The notes under the pieces: generated by a model | What the model was told of the DNA's origin: nothing | Databases searched by the model: none | The model's input: the letters and a program-made list of their open reading frames with translations, nothing else | Made by a program: the position numbers and the translations under genes | Shown: piece after piece, positions 22,860 to 31,231 of the stretch | Numbering within the stretch: position 1 is the stretch's first letter | Layout: every line of letters begins with the position of its first letter | Source of the DNA: Bryobacterales bacterium | GTDB lineage: Bacteria > Acidobacteriota > Terriglobia > Bryobacterales > Bryobacteraceae | DNA length: 35,804 bases | Direction of reading: 5' to 3' | Assembly: GCA_003170295.1 (NCBI GenBank) | Contig: PNAJ01000044.1 | Coordinates: 1-35,804, forward strand

Positions 22860-23768
22860 GTGTCCGGTCCTGCAGCCAAGCAAGCGTATACGCGCGAAGA
22901 AGCGCGACGACTCGTCGGCATTTCCGAGCGCCAGTTGAAGAGCTGGGAAAATCAAAAACTGGTTGCGCATCATACCGTCTTCACCTTCCTCGAATTGCTG
23001 GCGCTGCGCACGCTGGTAAAGCTGCGGGGAGATCGAGTGCCGGCGGCGCAGATCAAGCGCGCGCTGACGGCTCTGTCGAAGAAACTGCGGCACGTTGAAA
23101 ATCCTCTTACCGAACTAAAGCTTTACGCCGATGGCAAGAAGGTCCGTGTGGAGATCGACGGCAAAGCGATGGATGCCGAGTCGGGGCAGTTGCTGCTCAA
23201 CTTCGATCAAGTGGAGTTGCGGCGCATGCTGGAGTTTCCGCTAAAGGATCCGGCGGCCGAGGAGCGGGAGCGGCGTGCGAACGCGGAGCGATGGTTTCAG
23301 CGCGGACTGGAACTGGAGCAGACCGGGTCGCCGATGGAAAACGTCGTCGAGGCGTATGAGAAGGCGATTGAGTTGGACCCGAGATCGGCAGGCGCGCTGG
23401 TGAACCTGGGGACGATTCATTTCAATGGGCGCGATTTCGCGGTGGCGAAACAGTTTTACGAGAAGGCGCTGGAAGTGGATCCGGAGTATGCGCTGGCGCA
23501 TTTCGATCTGGCGAATTTATACGACGAGCGCGGAGACCGGAATAAAGCGGTGGAGCATTATCAAGCGGCGCTGCGCATCGCGCCGAACTACGCCGACGCG
23601 CACTACAATCTTGCGCTGCTGTATCAAGGCTCGAATCAAACGATGCGGGCAGTGCGGCACTGGACGACTTATCTGAAGCTGGATCCGGCGAGCCACTGGG
23701 CGAACATCGCGCGGCGGGAGCTGGCGAAGTTGCGCGAGGCGGCGGTGGTGCCGGGGTCGAGGGGATAG
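22860..23768 (+). CDS. MerR-type helix-turn-helix protein fused to tetratricopeptide repeats
   Basis: 302 residues, GTG start. Residues about 9-75 form a MerR-like winged helix (YTREEARRLVGISERQLKSW, then a helix-rich segment). About 80-135 is a linker with a short beta-rich part, and about 140-290 hold three to four TPR units (NVVEAYEKAIELDPRSAGAL, FAVAKQFYEKALEVDPEYAL, NKAVEHYQAALRIAPNYADA, MRAVRHWTTYLKLDP). TPRs bind protein partners, so this could be a DNA-binding regulator sensing a protein, for example the Hsp70 encoded just downstream. No ribosome binding site stands out before GTG. It is followed after 120 bp by the DUF2760 gene. Confidence 0.85.
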   Translation: MSGPAAKQAYTREEARRLVGISERQLKSWENQKLVAHHTVFTFLELLALRTLVKLRGDRVPAAQIKRALTALSKKLRHVENPLTELKLYADGKKVRVEIDGKAMDAESGQLLLNFDQVELRRMLEFPLKDPAAEERERRANAERWFQRGLELEQTGSPMENVVEAYEKAIELDPRSAGALVNLGTIHFNGRDFAVAKQFYEKALEVDPEYALAHFDLANLYDERGDRNKAVEHYQAALRIAPNYADAHYNLALLYQGSNQTMRAVRHWTTYLKLDPASHWANIARRELAKLREAAVVPGSRG

Positions 23769-23888
23769 AGCCTTGGGTCTTAATGATCAGCTGGAGAACG
23801 AACGCGGGAATTAGTGGACGGGGCTTTCGCGGACCTTGGTGTTTTCGGCATTGCTGAAAGCACTCTAAAATAGCAAGAGGTACATTCA

Positions 23889-24395
23889 TTGAATCGAATT
23901 TCACAGGCATTTCGTAGTTTTTTCTCCATCCTCTTTCGTGGCGTGCTTCCGGCGGACATTGCGCAAGCATTCGGGTATTCCAAAGTGATTCCGATCAAGA
24001 TTGCGCCGAAGCCGCAGTCGGGACCGGAGGACGGAGCGGTGCAGATTCTTTCGGTCCTGCAACGCGACGCGCGGCTGGTGGATTTTTTGATGGAAGATAT
24101 CTCGGGGTATTCAGACGAACAGGTGGGCGCGGCAGTGCGAGATGTGCAGCAGCAATCGCGGCAGGCGCTGGAGCGGTACTTGAAATTGCAACCGGTGATC
24201 GACGGAGTGGAGGGCGATTTCACGAAGACGGGCGGCCTCGCGGCATCGTCGGTGAAGTTGGTCGGCAATGTTCCGCCGAGCGGTAAGGCTCCGGGCGGAC
24301 TGCTGCGGCACAAGGGCTGGAAGGCGGAGAAGGTCGATCTGCCGGCGCTCGCTCCGGGCAATGTTCTTGCACCCGCTGAGATCGAAGTCGAGTAG
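23889..24395 (+). CDS. DUF2760-family protein, partner of the downstream Hsp70
   Basis: 168 residues, function unknown. It starts at TTG with AAGAGG 8 bases upstream (23875-23880). A hydrophobic N-terminus (ISQAFRSFFSILFRGVL) is followed by a conserved segment QILSVLQRDARLVDFLMEDISGYSDEQVGAAVRDVQ and a beta-rich C-terminal half with TKTGGL, LVGNVP and LRHKGWKAEKVDLP. This is the DUF2760 pattern as remembered from family descriptions. Its stop is one base away from the Hsp70 start, and this gene pair recurs in many Gram-negative bacteria, so the two likely act together, perhaps as co-chaperone or client and chaperone. That role is inference. Confidence 0.82.
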   Translation: MNRISQAFRSFFSILFRGVLPADIAQAFGYSKVIPIKIAPKPQSGPEDGAVQILSVLQRDARLVDFLMEDISGYSDEQVGAAVRDVQQQSRQALERYLKLQPVIDGVEGDFTKTGGLAASSVKLVGNVPPSGKAPGGLLRHKGWKAEKVDLPALAPGNVLAPAEIEVE

Positions 24396-24396
24396 C

Positions 24397-26988
24397 ATGA
24401 ACGTCGGAATCGATCTCGGCACGACAAATTCAGCGCTGGCGTTCATCGATACAAAAGAGGCGGCGGAGACTGATTTTCCAGTGATCCGCGTGCTGGATGT
24501 GCCGCAAACGGTGGCGCAGGGGCGCTTGGAGGCTCGGCGCACGCTGCCGTCTTTCCTCTATTTAGGCGATCAGGAATATGTTGGCGTGTATGCTCGGGAG
24601 CAGGGCGCGCTGGTGCCGACAAAATCCATACACTCGGCGAAGAGCTGGCTGTCGAATCCCGAGGTGGATCGGACGGCGAAGATTCTGCCGTGGGACGCGC
24701 AGGAGGGTGGACGAGTTTTATCGCCTGTCGATGTCTCGGCGAGAATTCTGAAACATCTGGCGGATGCGTGGGAGAAGGAGCAGGGGTCCAAGCTGGGGGA
24801 GCAGAACGTGGTGCTCACGGTGCCGGCGAGTTTCGACGAAGAGGCTCGGGAATTGACGGTCGCCGCGGCGCGGGAGGCGGGGATCGAGCAACTGACGCTG
24901 CTGGAAGAACCGGCGGCGGCGTTCTATTCGTGGATCGCGAACGACCTGACGCGATCGCAGAAAAGCTTGTTCGACGGACAGATCGTGCTGGTGTGCGACG
25001 TGGGCGGAGGGACGAGCGACTTCACGCTGATTCGCGTTTCGCGCGAGAACGACCGGGTGGATTTCACGCGAACGGCGGTGGGAAAACATCTGCTGCTGGG
25101 CGGCGACAATCTGGATCTCACGCTCGCGTGGCTGGTGGAGGCGAAGCTCGCGAAGACGCTGTCGATCCGGCAGAGGAGCGGGCTGCGGAGGCAATGCGCG
25201 TCGGCGAAGGAGCGGCTGCTTTCGGACGCCAATTTGAAGAGCGTCGAGATTACGGTGTTGGGTGGGGGATCGTCACTGGTGGGCGGGACTTTGAAGACGG
25301 AGATCACGCGCGACGAAGTGCTGGAGCTCGCTCTGGACGGATTTTTACCTGGCTGCGAGTTGTCGGACAGGCCGAAGGACGAAGACAAGAGCTTGTATCG
25401 CGAGCTGGGGCTGCCGTTGGTATCGGATCCGGCGGTGACGCGTCATCTGGCGGCGTTCCTGGCGAGCGCGGGCGATGCTCGGCCGGATGCGATTCTGTTC
25501 AACGGCGGATTCTTTATTCCCGAGATTTTGCGGCAGCGCGTCGCAGACGTGATGGAGCACTGGTACGGGAAGCGTCCGGTGATTTTCGAGAATCGCGATC
25601 TGGATCTGGCGGTGGCGGTGGGCGCGGCGTATTATTCGTACGTTCGCAAAACGGGCGCGGGGCTGCTGGTTCGCGGAGGATTGCCGCGGGCTTATTTTAT
25701 TGGGCTCGGCGGCGGGAGCGCAATGTGTTTGGTGCCGCGCGGGACTGAGGAGGGGTCGACGATTGAGATCGATCCGGGGAGTTTGCATCTGGTCGCAAAT
25801 AAGCCGGTTTCGTTTCAGTTGTACAGTTCGCGCACGCGGACGGAAGATAAGTCGGGCGAGGTGGTGGAGTTTTCGCCGGAGGAGAGGGAGGAGTTGCATC
25901 TGCACGCTCCACTGCACGCGGTGTTGCGATTCGGCAAGGCGGGGGAACGGTTGGTGCCGATTAGGCTGGGCGCGAAGTTGACCGAGGTCGGGACGCTGGA
26001 GATTTGGGCGGATTCGAAGGAGACCGATCATCGGTGGCGTTTGCAGTTCGAGTTGAGGAAGGGCGCGGCAGCGAAGGCGGTGTCTCGTCCGGCGGCCGTG
26101 ATCGGAGAGGAGGCGCTGGCGGCTTCGGTGGCAATGATTCCGGCGACGTTTGCCGGTGATTTGGCACCAGAGGAGTTGCCGGCGAAGCTTGAACTGGCTC
26201 TCGGGTTGGGGCGAAATTCGTGGCCGTTGGCGGCGATTCGGAAGCTGGCGGATGCAATGATCGAATTGGGGGAGGGGCGGAAGAGGAGTGCGGCGCACGA
26301 GGCTCGGTGGTTGAATTTGTGCGGATTTTGTTTGCGTCCAGGGTTCGGGTTCCCGGGCGACGATTATCGGATTGAGCAGGCACGGCGGGTGTATGCGGGT
26401 GGGTTGCAATTCGCGAATCAGGTGCAGAACGAAATCGAGTGGTGGATTTTCTGGGGCCGGGTGGCGGGCGGGCTGAATAAGAATCAGCAGACCGACGTGT
26501 TTCAGAGGCTCTCGCCGACATTGCTGCCACGGTCGGCGAAGCGTCCGCGGGTGAATCCGAGCCTGTTGCGCGAAATGTGGCGGGCGGCGGCGAGTCTTGA
26601 ATTTCTGCCGATCCAGACCAAGACGCAGTTGGGCGACGAACTGGTCGCGCGGATCGCGAAGGGCGATATTGTCGATACTGCTTTGTGGTGCCTGGCTCGG
26701 TTGGGCGCGCGCAAGTTGTTTTATGGGCCGATCAATCAGGTGCTGCCGGCATCGACGGTATCGCGGTGGCTGGAGCCACTACTGAAAATTCAAAAGGCGG
26801 AGGACGCGGTGGCTGCGCTTGCGCGATGCACGGGAGATTCGACGCGCGATTTGCCCGCGGCGACGCTGGACGTTGTAAGGCGCACGTTCCCGGGGCTCGA
26901 CCTCGAGGCGGAGCCGAGTGACAGTCTTGCGGCCATGAATAAGATTTTCGGAGAAGAGCTGCCGTCGGGTCTGGTATTTCATGAATGA
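24397..26988 (+). CDS. Divergent Hsp70-family ATPase with long C-terminal DUF3731-like region
   Basis: 863 residues, longer than DnaK (~640). Start at 24397 (MNVGIDLGTTNSALAF), one base after the DUF2760 stop; the frame is open 43 codons upstream but those overlap DUF2760. The ATPase domain shows phosphate motif 1 (GIDLGTTNS, 4-12), KSIHSAKSWL, the EEPAAAFYSW connector, phosphate motif 2 (VCDVGGGTSDF) and DAILFNGGFF. A beta-rich part follows. From about residue 500 on there is a helical region unlike the DnaK lid, with WWIFWGRVAGGLN and ALWCLARLGARKLFYGP, resembling DUF3731. No DnaJ or GrpE gene is near. The last 8 bp overlap thiL. The C-terminus suggests a special client or partner. Confidence 0.88.
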   Translation: MNVGIDLGTTNSALAFIDTKEAAETDFPVIRVLDVPQTVAQGRLEARRTLPSFLYLGDQEYVGVYAREQGALVPTKSIHSAKSWLSNPEVDRTAKILPWDAQEGGRVLSPVDVSARILKHLADAWEKEQGSKLGEQNVVLTVPASFDEEARELTVAAAREAGIEQLTLLEEPAAAFYSWIANDLTRSQKSLFDGQIVLVCDVGGGTSDFTLIRVSRENDRVDFTRTAVGKHLLLGGDNLDLTLAWLVEAKLAKTLSIRQRSGLRRQCASAKERLLSDANLKSVEITVLGGGSSLVGGTLKTEITRDEVLELALDGFLPGCELSDRPKDEDKSLYRELGLPLVSDPAVTRHLAAFLASAGDARPDAILFNGGFFIPEILRQRVADVMEHWYGKRPVIFENRDLDLAVAVGAAYYSYVRKTGAGLLVRGGLPRAYFIGLGGGSAMCLVPRGTEEGSTIEIDPGSLHLVANKPVSFQLYSSRTRTEDKSGEVVEFSPEEREELHLHAPLHAVLRFGKAGERLVPIRLGAKLTEVGTLEIWADSKETDHRWRLQFELRKGAAAKAVSRPAAVIGEEALAASVAMIPATFAGDLAPEELPAKLELALGLGRNSWPLAAIRKLADAMIELGEGRKRSAAHEARWLNLCGFCLRPGFGFPGDDYRIEQARRVYAGGLQFANQVQNEIEWWIFWGRVAGGLNKNQQTDVFQRLSPTLLPRSAKRPRVNPSLLREMWRAAASLEFLPIQTKTQLGDELVARIAKGDIVDTALWCLARLGARKLFYGPINQVLPASTVSRWLEPLLKIQKAEDAVAALARCTGDSTRDLPAATLDVVRRTFPGLDLEAEPSDSLAAMNKIFGEELPSGLVFHE

Positions 26989-27811
26989 GTTGGAAATCGT
27001 CGACCGCCTCCGGCGGCTTAGTTTGCCGTCGAAAGACGTGGTGCTGGGGATCGGCGACGATTGCGCGATTTACCGGCCTCGGGCGGGCGAGGAGCTTCTT
27101 TTCACTACCGATCAGATGATCGAGGATGTGCATTTCACACGTTCGCAAAGCGCGGCGTCGATTGGCGAGAGGGCGCTGGCGCGTAGTTTGAGCGATATCG
27201 CGGCAATGGGTGGCGAGCCGAGGTTTTGTCTCGTGGCGCTGGCCGCGCGCGATACGAAGTGGATCGAAGAGTTCTATCGCGGCCTGCTGCGACTGGCGAA
27301 GCGGACCGGAACGGCGCTTGCGGGTGGTGATCTGGCGCGTGATGAGAAACATCACTGCGACGTGATGGTCTGCGGGTCGGCGCCTCGCGGAAAAGTGCTG
27401 CGGCGTGATGGGGCTCGCGAGGGCGATTCGATTTTCGTCTCGGGAAGATTGGGGAAACCGTGGGATCGCCGGATTGAGCCGAGGCTCGCGCTTGGGCAAA
27501 GTTTGCGTGGATCGGCGACGGCTTGCATCGACTTGAGCGACGGGCTTTCCCTTGATTTACATCGACTGTGCGTGGCTTCGGGCGTCGCTGCGGAGATCGA
27601 TCGGGTGCCGGTGATGCGCGCATCGACAGTGGAACGCGCCCTTCACGGTGGAGAAGACTACGAGCTGTTGTTCACATTGCCTGCCGGAAAGAAAGCTCCG
27701 CGAGGCGTCACGCATATTGGCCGTGTGGTGCGAGGCATGCCGGGTGCGATAGAGTTTCAAGGGCGTCGGCTTGAGCCGCGCGGCTACGATCATTTCTCGG
27801 AGCATTCATGA
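26981..27811 (+). CDS. thiL: Thiamine-monophosphate kinase
   Basis: Phosphorylates thiamine monophosphate to the active diphosphate. 276 residues, compact against the usual ~320. Motifs are in order: GIGDDCAIY (23-31), TTDQMIEDVHF (43-53), ALARSLSDIAAMGG, ALAGGDLAR, CIDLSDGLSLDL and HGGEDYELLF. The lost length lies mainly between SGRLG and the RRIEPRLALG stretch, a region that varies in the family. The start overlaps the Hsp70 end by 8 bp and the stop overlaps the methyltransferase start by 4 bp (ATGA), so all are cotranscribed. Together with ThiE it brackets the Hsp70 group. Confidence 0.92.
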   Translation: MNELEIVDRLRRLSLPSKDVVLGIGDDCAIYRPRAGEELLFTTDQMIEDVHFTRSQSAASIGERALARSLSDIAAMGGEPRFCLVALAARDTKWIEEFYRGLLRLAKRTGTALAGGDLARDEKHHCDVMVCGSAPRGKVLRRDGAREGDSIFVSGRLGKPWDRRIEPRLALGQSLRGSATACIDLSDGLSLDLHRLCVASGVAAEIDRVPVMRASTVERALHGGEDYELLFTLPAGKKAPRGVTHIGRVVRGMPGAIEFQGRRLEPRGYDHFSEHS

Positions 27812-28755
27812 CCGATCCAACACCCATTCTCGAATTAATCCACGCATTTCGCTGCTCAAAGACGATGTTCACGGCGGTGCAGCTTGGCATTTTCGATGGC
27901 CAACGTCCCCAGGGCGGGGCGATGGATCGACTGCTCGATGCGTGTGTCGGGCTCGGGTTGCTGACTAAGAGAGGCGACGAGTACATCAACACACCCCTGG
28001 CGGACGAGTATCTGGCGCGATCGAGTCCACGCACGCTGTCCGGTTACATTCGCTATTCGAACGACGCGCTCTACCAGCTCTGGGAGCATCTTGACGATGC
28101 CGTGATCGAAGGCACGAATCGATGGAAGCAGACGTTCGGGACCGATGGGGGCGTGTTCACGAATCTCTACCGCACGCCTGAGGCGCAACGCGATTTTCTG
28201 ATAGGCATGCATGGTTTCGGGATGATCAGCTCGCCCGCGGTGATCGCGGCCTTCGATCTATCACGGTTCACTTCCTTCGTGGATCTGGGCGGAGCCACCG
28301 GTCATCTGGCGCTCGCCGCGCTCGACCGCTATCCCGACATGAGGGCGACGCTGTTCGATCTTCCGGCGGTGATCGAACTCGCGAAAGAATACACGGGCGA
28401 CCGGGTTTCATTGGTCGAGGGAGATTTTTTCGCCGATCCGCTGCCTGCCGCCGATCTTTATGCGGTCGGCCGCATTTTGCACGATTGGACGGAAGCGAAG
28501 ATCGTGGCGCTACTGGCGCGAATCTACGCGGCGCTGCCGCAGGGCGGCGGATTGCTCATCGCCGAGAGATTATTGAACGAAGATCGCAGCGGCTCGGTGA
28601 CGACGCACATGCAATCGCTCAATATGCTGATCTGTACCGAAGGCCGCGAACGCACACTGAGCGAATACTCCGCGCTATTACTCGGTGCGGGGTTCCGCGA
28701 GATCAACGGGCGCATCACGGGAGCGCCGCTCGACGTGGTGCTCGCGCTAAAGTAA
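27808..28755 (+). CDS. SAM-dependent O-methyltransferase (acetylserotonin/hydroxyneurosporene-type, family 2)
   Basis: 315 residues. An N-terminal winged-helix dimerisation domain (about 1-85, with GIFDG, LLDACVGLGLL and YINTPLADEYL) precedes the SAM-binding Rossmann domain: VDLGGATGHLA (158-168), ATLFDLPAVIE, VEGDFF and GRILHDW (221-227), whose His is the usual catalytic base. The family methylates hydroxyl groups of small aromatic or polyketide-like substrates; the substrate here is unknown. It overlaps thiL by 4 bp. The N-terminal domain looks a little short before residue 40, where GQRPQGGAMDRLLD replaces the usual longer helix pair. Confidence 0.85.
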   Translation: MTDPTPILELIHAFRCSKTMFTAVQLGIFDGQRPQGGAMDRLLDACVGLGLLTKRGDEYINTPLADEYLARSSPRTLSGYIRYSNDALYQLWEHLDDAVIEGTNRWKQTFGTDGGVFTNLYRTPEAQRDFLIGMHGFGMISSPAVIAAFDLSRFTSFVDLGGATGHLALAALDRYPDMRATLFDLPAVIELAKEYTGDRVSLVEGDFFADPLPAADLYAVGRILHDWTEAKIVALLARIYAALPQGGGLLIAERLLNEDRSGSVTTHMQSLNMLICTEGRERTLSEYSALLLGAGFREINGRITGAPLDVVLALK

Positions 28756-28762
28756 ACGACTC

Positions 28763-29653
28763 ATGATCGAGAAAATTGCCTACGGCGGATGGCCGAATTG
28801 TTTTCGCATCGCCAACGAAAGCGTCGAGCTGATCGTGACCACCGACGTCGGCCCGCGGGCGATTCGCTACGGATTCATCGGTGGACAAAACCTCTTTAAA
28901 GAATTCGCGGACCAACTGGGCCGCAGCGGCGAGGCCACGTGGCAGCCGCGCGGAGGACATCGAATCTGGATCGCACCGGAGATGGTTCCGGATACTTATG
29001 CGTCCGATAACGGGCCGGTGCGTGCGACCATTCTCGAAGACGGGATCGAGCTGACGCAATCGGTTGAGCCTGAAACCGGTCTCGAGAAGACGATCGTCGC
29101 GCGGTTGTCGTCGAAGGGCGTCACGGTGACGCATCGGATCAGGAACGTGGCGTCGAAGCCGCGAACGTTGGCTCCTTGGGCGTTGACGATGATGGCGCCG
29201 GGCGGGGTCGGCATCACAAGGTTTCCGCCGCGCGGCACACATCCGGAACAACTGCCGCCGACCAATCCTCTGATCATGTGGGCGTTCACCGATCTCAGCG
29301 ATCCGAGATGGACGTTTACGAAAAAGTATTTGATATTGCGCCAGGACCCCAACAACGCGGCGCCCCAGAAGCTCGGGCACTTCAATGAAAAGACTATGGG
29401 CGCGTATCTGCTGGGGTCGGATCTGTTCGTCAAACGCAATGACGCGGACCCGTCGAAGACGTACGCGGATTTTGGCGCATCTTACGAGACGTTCACGAAC
29501 GGCGATTTTCTGGAGCTGGAAACGCTGGGGCCACTGGAAGAGGTCGCGCCGGGCGGTACGGTGGAGCATGTCGAGCGGTGGTCGCTGCATCAGAATATTG
29601 CTATCGCAAAGTGGACCGATGAGGAGTTGGATCGCGTGTTGGGGTTGGAATGA
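28763..29653 (+). CDS. DUF4380-like beta-sandwich protein (aldose-epimerase-like fold)
   Basis: 296 residues, no signal peptide. The sequence is beta-rich and resembles DUF4380 proteins, related to the galactose mutarotase-like fold: ESVELIVTTDVGPRAIRYGF near the N-terminus, GGHRIWIAPE at about 74-83, TVTHRIRNVASKP in the middle, PLIMWAFTDLSD, and GDFLELETLGPLEEVAPGG near the end, as in mutarotases, where this segment carries the conserved Glu. It may bind or convert a sugar; no activity can be assigned. It starts 7 bp after the methyltransferase stop, so it is probably the last gene of the thiamine/Hsp70 transcript. Paired hairpins follow its stop. Confidence 0.7.
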   Translation: MIEKIAYGGWPNCFRIANESVELIVTTDVGPRAIRYGFIGGQNLFKEFADQLGRSGEATWQPRGGHRIWIAPEMVPDTYASDNGPVRATILEDGIELTQSVEPETGLEKTIVARLSSKGVTVTHRIRNVASKPRTLAPWALTMMAPGGVGITRFPPRGTHPEQLPPTNPLIMWAFTDLSDPRWTFTKKYLILRQDPNNAAPQKLGHFNEKTMGAYLLGSDLFVKRNDADPSKTYADFGASYETFTNGDFLELETLGPLEEVAPGGTVEHVERWSLHQNIAIAKWTDEELDRVLGLE

Positions 29654-29664
29654 AGCGTCGGTAA

Positions 29665-29701
29665 GCCGCCTGAAAGGGCGGCTGCCGCCAATATTGGCGG
29701 C
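29665..29701 (+). terminator. Two adjacent GC-rich palindromes after the DUF4380-like gene
   Basis: GCCGCC-TGAAAG-GGCGGC (29665-29682) is followed directly by the perfect 18-bp palindrome GCCGCCAATATTGGCGGC (29684-29701). The pair lies 12 bases after the stop codon and probably ends the transcript, though no T-run follows. The style resembles the other interspersed palindromes in the window. Confidence 0.5.
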
Positions 29702-29748
29702 CCCACAATTTATCGAACAGGAGTCTGGGACGGCTTAGAATATAAGTG

Positions 29749-30363
29749 ATGATGCGTATTTGTGCTCTTCTATTGGCGGCCACTGCTGTTTTTGCGCAGT
29801 ACAAGGCTCAGCCTGCGGGCGATCCTCCATCGGAAATCGCTGCTCCGATTCTTGCCGCGCTCAATAAGGCCGGCACCAGGATCGCTGCGGACAAAGGGTA
29901 TGTCGAGATTTGGCTGCGCTCCACCATGCCGTCCGGTCCTAATACGGGCGAGTCGAGTGTGACGCTGCCGACGATTCCTCCCGGCGCGCTGCTCGGCGTG
30001 TTGCGATTTCTCGCGAAGGGGAGCGATCGGCGCGGGCAGACGATCGCGCCCGGGGTGTACACGCTGCGTTACGGAAATTATCCGGTGAACGGAAACCATC
30101 AGGGGGTCGCGCCGCAGAGGGATTTTCTCGTCCTGGTGCCGGCCGCGCTCGATAAATCCACGGATGCTGTCTCCGACTTCGATGCGTTGATGGAGTTATC
30201 GCGAAAGGCGTCGGGCACGCCGCATCCAGCGGTGCTCAGTTTCTCAAAAGCGGATGCGGATCAGAAACCAGGTTTCGAAAAACAAGGTGAGAAAGACTGG
30301 GTGCTGACGACGAAGCTCGGCGATACCGCGGTGTCGATCACACTGATTGGGGTGGCAGAGTAG
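29749..30363 (+). CDS. Exported hypothetical protein
   Basis: About 204 residues with a clear signal peptide (MMRICALLLAATAVFAQ), so exported. GTG at 29746 and ATG at 29749 or 29752 are equally possible starts. The mature part is a single beta-rich domain: YVEIWLRSTMPSG, VTLPTIPPGALLGVL, APGVYTLRYGNYPV and RDFLVLVPAALD. The 'PGVYTLRYG' stretch recalls DUF2911-type proteins, but the match is too weak to name a family. The gene stands alone after the DUF4380-like gene, and its last 26 bp overlap the end of the convergent isomerase-like gene. Confidence 0.7.
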   Translation: MMRICALLLAATAVFAQYKAQPAGDPPSEIAAPILAALNKAGTRIAADKGYVEIWLRSTMPSGPNTGESSVTLPTIPPGALLGVLRFLAKGSDRRGQTIAPGVYTLRYGNYPVNGNHQGVAPQRDFLVLVPAALDKSTDAVSDFDALMELSRKASGTPHPAVLSFSKADADQKPGFEKQGEKDWVLTTKLGDTAVSITLIGVAE

Positions 30364-31222
30364 CGCGCATGCTTCGGGTCGCGCGCGTGAGGCTCGCGGT
30401 CTGGTCGCCGATGGGAAGATATTCCATCGTGACGTAGCCTTTGTATCCGAACGACGCGATGGCTTTGTAGATATTTTCGTAGTTCATTTCGCCTGTACCG
30501 GGGTCGTTTCGGCCTGGATTGTCGGCGATGTGGAACACGGCCACGTGCGGTGCCGCTTCTCGCATGGTGCGGATTACGTTGCCCACTTGCACCTGCTCGT
30601 GATAGATGTCGAATAGCAGTTTCACGTGCGGGTTCTGCGATTCTTTCACCAGTTTCAAACCCTCGCCGCACGTCGAAAGAAAAACCCCTTTGTGATCGAC
30701 CTTGTTGTTGAGGGGCTCGATAATCAGCGTCAGGTTCGCCTTCGCCGCCAGATCTCCGGCGCGTTTCACCGATTCGAGCATCGACGCGTACTGCTCCTCA
30801 TGCGTGCGTCCTGGAACATCGTCGCCACTCATCAGGATGATTTGCGGGATTTCGAGTTTCTGCGCGAACACGATGGCTTGGCGCACGTCGGCCAAAAAAC
30901 CTTCGCGATCCTCCGGCTTCACCATCGACACTGGACGATGCTTCCAATCGGATTGAGCGAGGATGGTGTCCATCTTCAGATGAAGAGACTGCGCGAGTTT
31001 CTTCATGTCGCGGATCTGTGCGTCGGTCCAGTTGATGTGCTCCGAGACGAGCTCGACCGATTCGACGCCCGCCTGCGATGCGACTTCGAGACGCTGTTCA
31101 AAGGGACCTTTGAGCGTCCAGATCATCACGGAGCTGGTGATTGCGGTGTTGGCGGTCTGTGCGTCGATGGCCTGTGCGAGCGCAACGGCTCCTGTCGATT
31201 GCAAAAATGCGCGACGGTTCAT
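30338..31222 (-). CDS. Tat-exported hydroxypyruvate isomerase-like TIM-barrel protein
   Basis: 294 residues. The N-terminus MNRRAFLQSTGAVALAQA has a twin-arginine-type signal, so it is probably folded with its metal and then exported. The rest is a xylose-isomerase-like TIM barrel of the Hyi/sugar phosphate isomerase-epimerase type. Likely metal ligands are E169 (IIEPLNN), D205 (LLFDIYHEQ), H231 (VFHIADNPGRNDPGTGE) and E267 (YVTMEYLP). The HIADNPGR...GTGE stretch is typical of hydroxypyruvate isomerases. A GAGG ribosome binding site precedes ATG. It begins 9 bp after the cytochrome b stop, as the last gene of the operon. Its function in the periplasm is unknown. Confidence 0.82.
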   Translation of the reverse strand: MNRRAFLQSTGAVALAQAIDAQTANTAITSSVMIWTLKGPFEQRLEVASQAGVESVELVSEHINWTDAQIRDMKKLAQSLHLKMDTILAQSDWKHRPVSMVKPEDREGFLADVRQAIVFAQKLEIPQIILMSGDDVPGRTHEEQYASMLESVKRAGDLAAKANLTLIIEPLNNKVDHKGVFLSTCGEGLKLVKESQNPHVKLLFDIYHEQVQVGNVIRTMREAAPHVAVFHIADNPGRNDPGTGEMNYENIYKAIASFGYKGYVTMEYLPIGDQTASLTRATRSMRATLPPQSV

Positions 31223-31231
31223 GGGACCTCC

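Noticed and set aside
24690..25748. 352-codon open frame inside the Hsp70 gene, frame 3
   Set aside because: Gly/Arg-rich low-complexity translation typical of an out-of-frame reading of GC-rich coding DNA; the Hsp70 motifs are in the other frame.
25345..26409. 354-codon minus-strand frame opposite the Hsp70 gene
   Set aside because: Arg/Pro/Gln-rich with no motifs; a shadow of the real gene.
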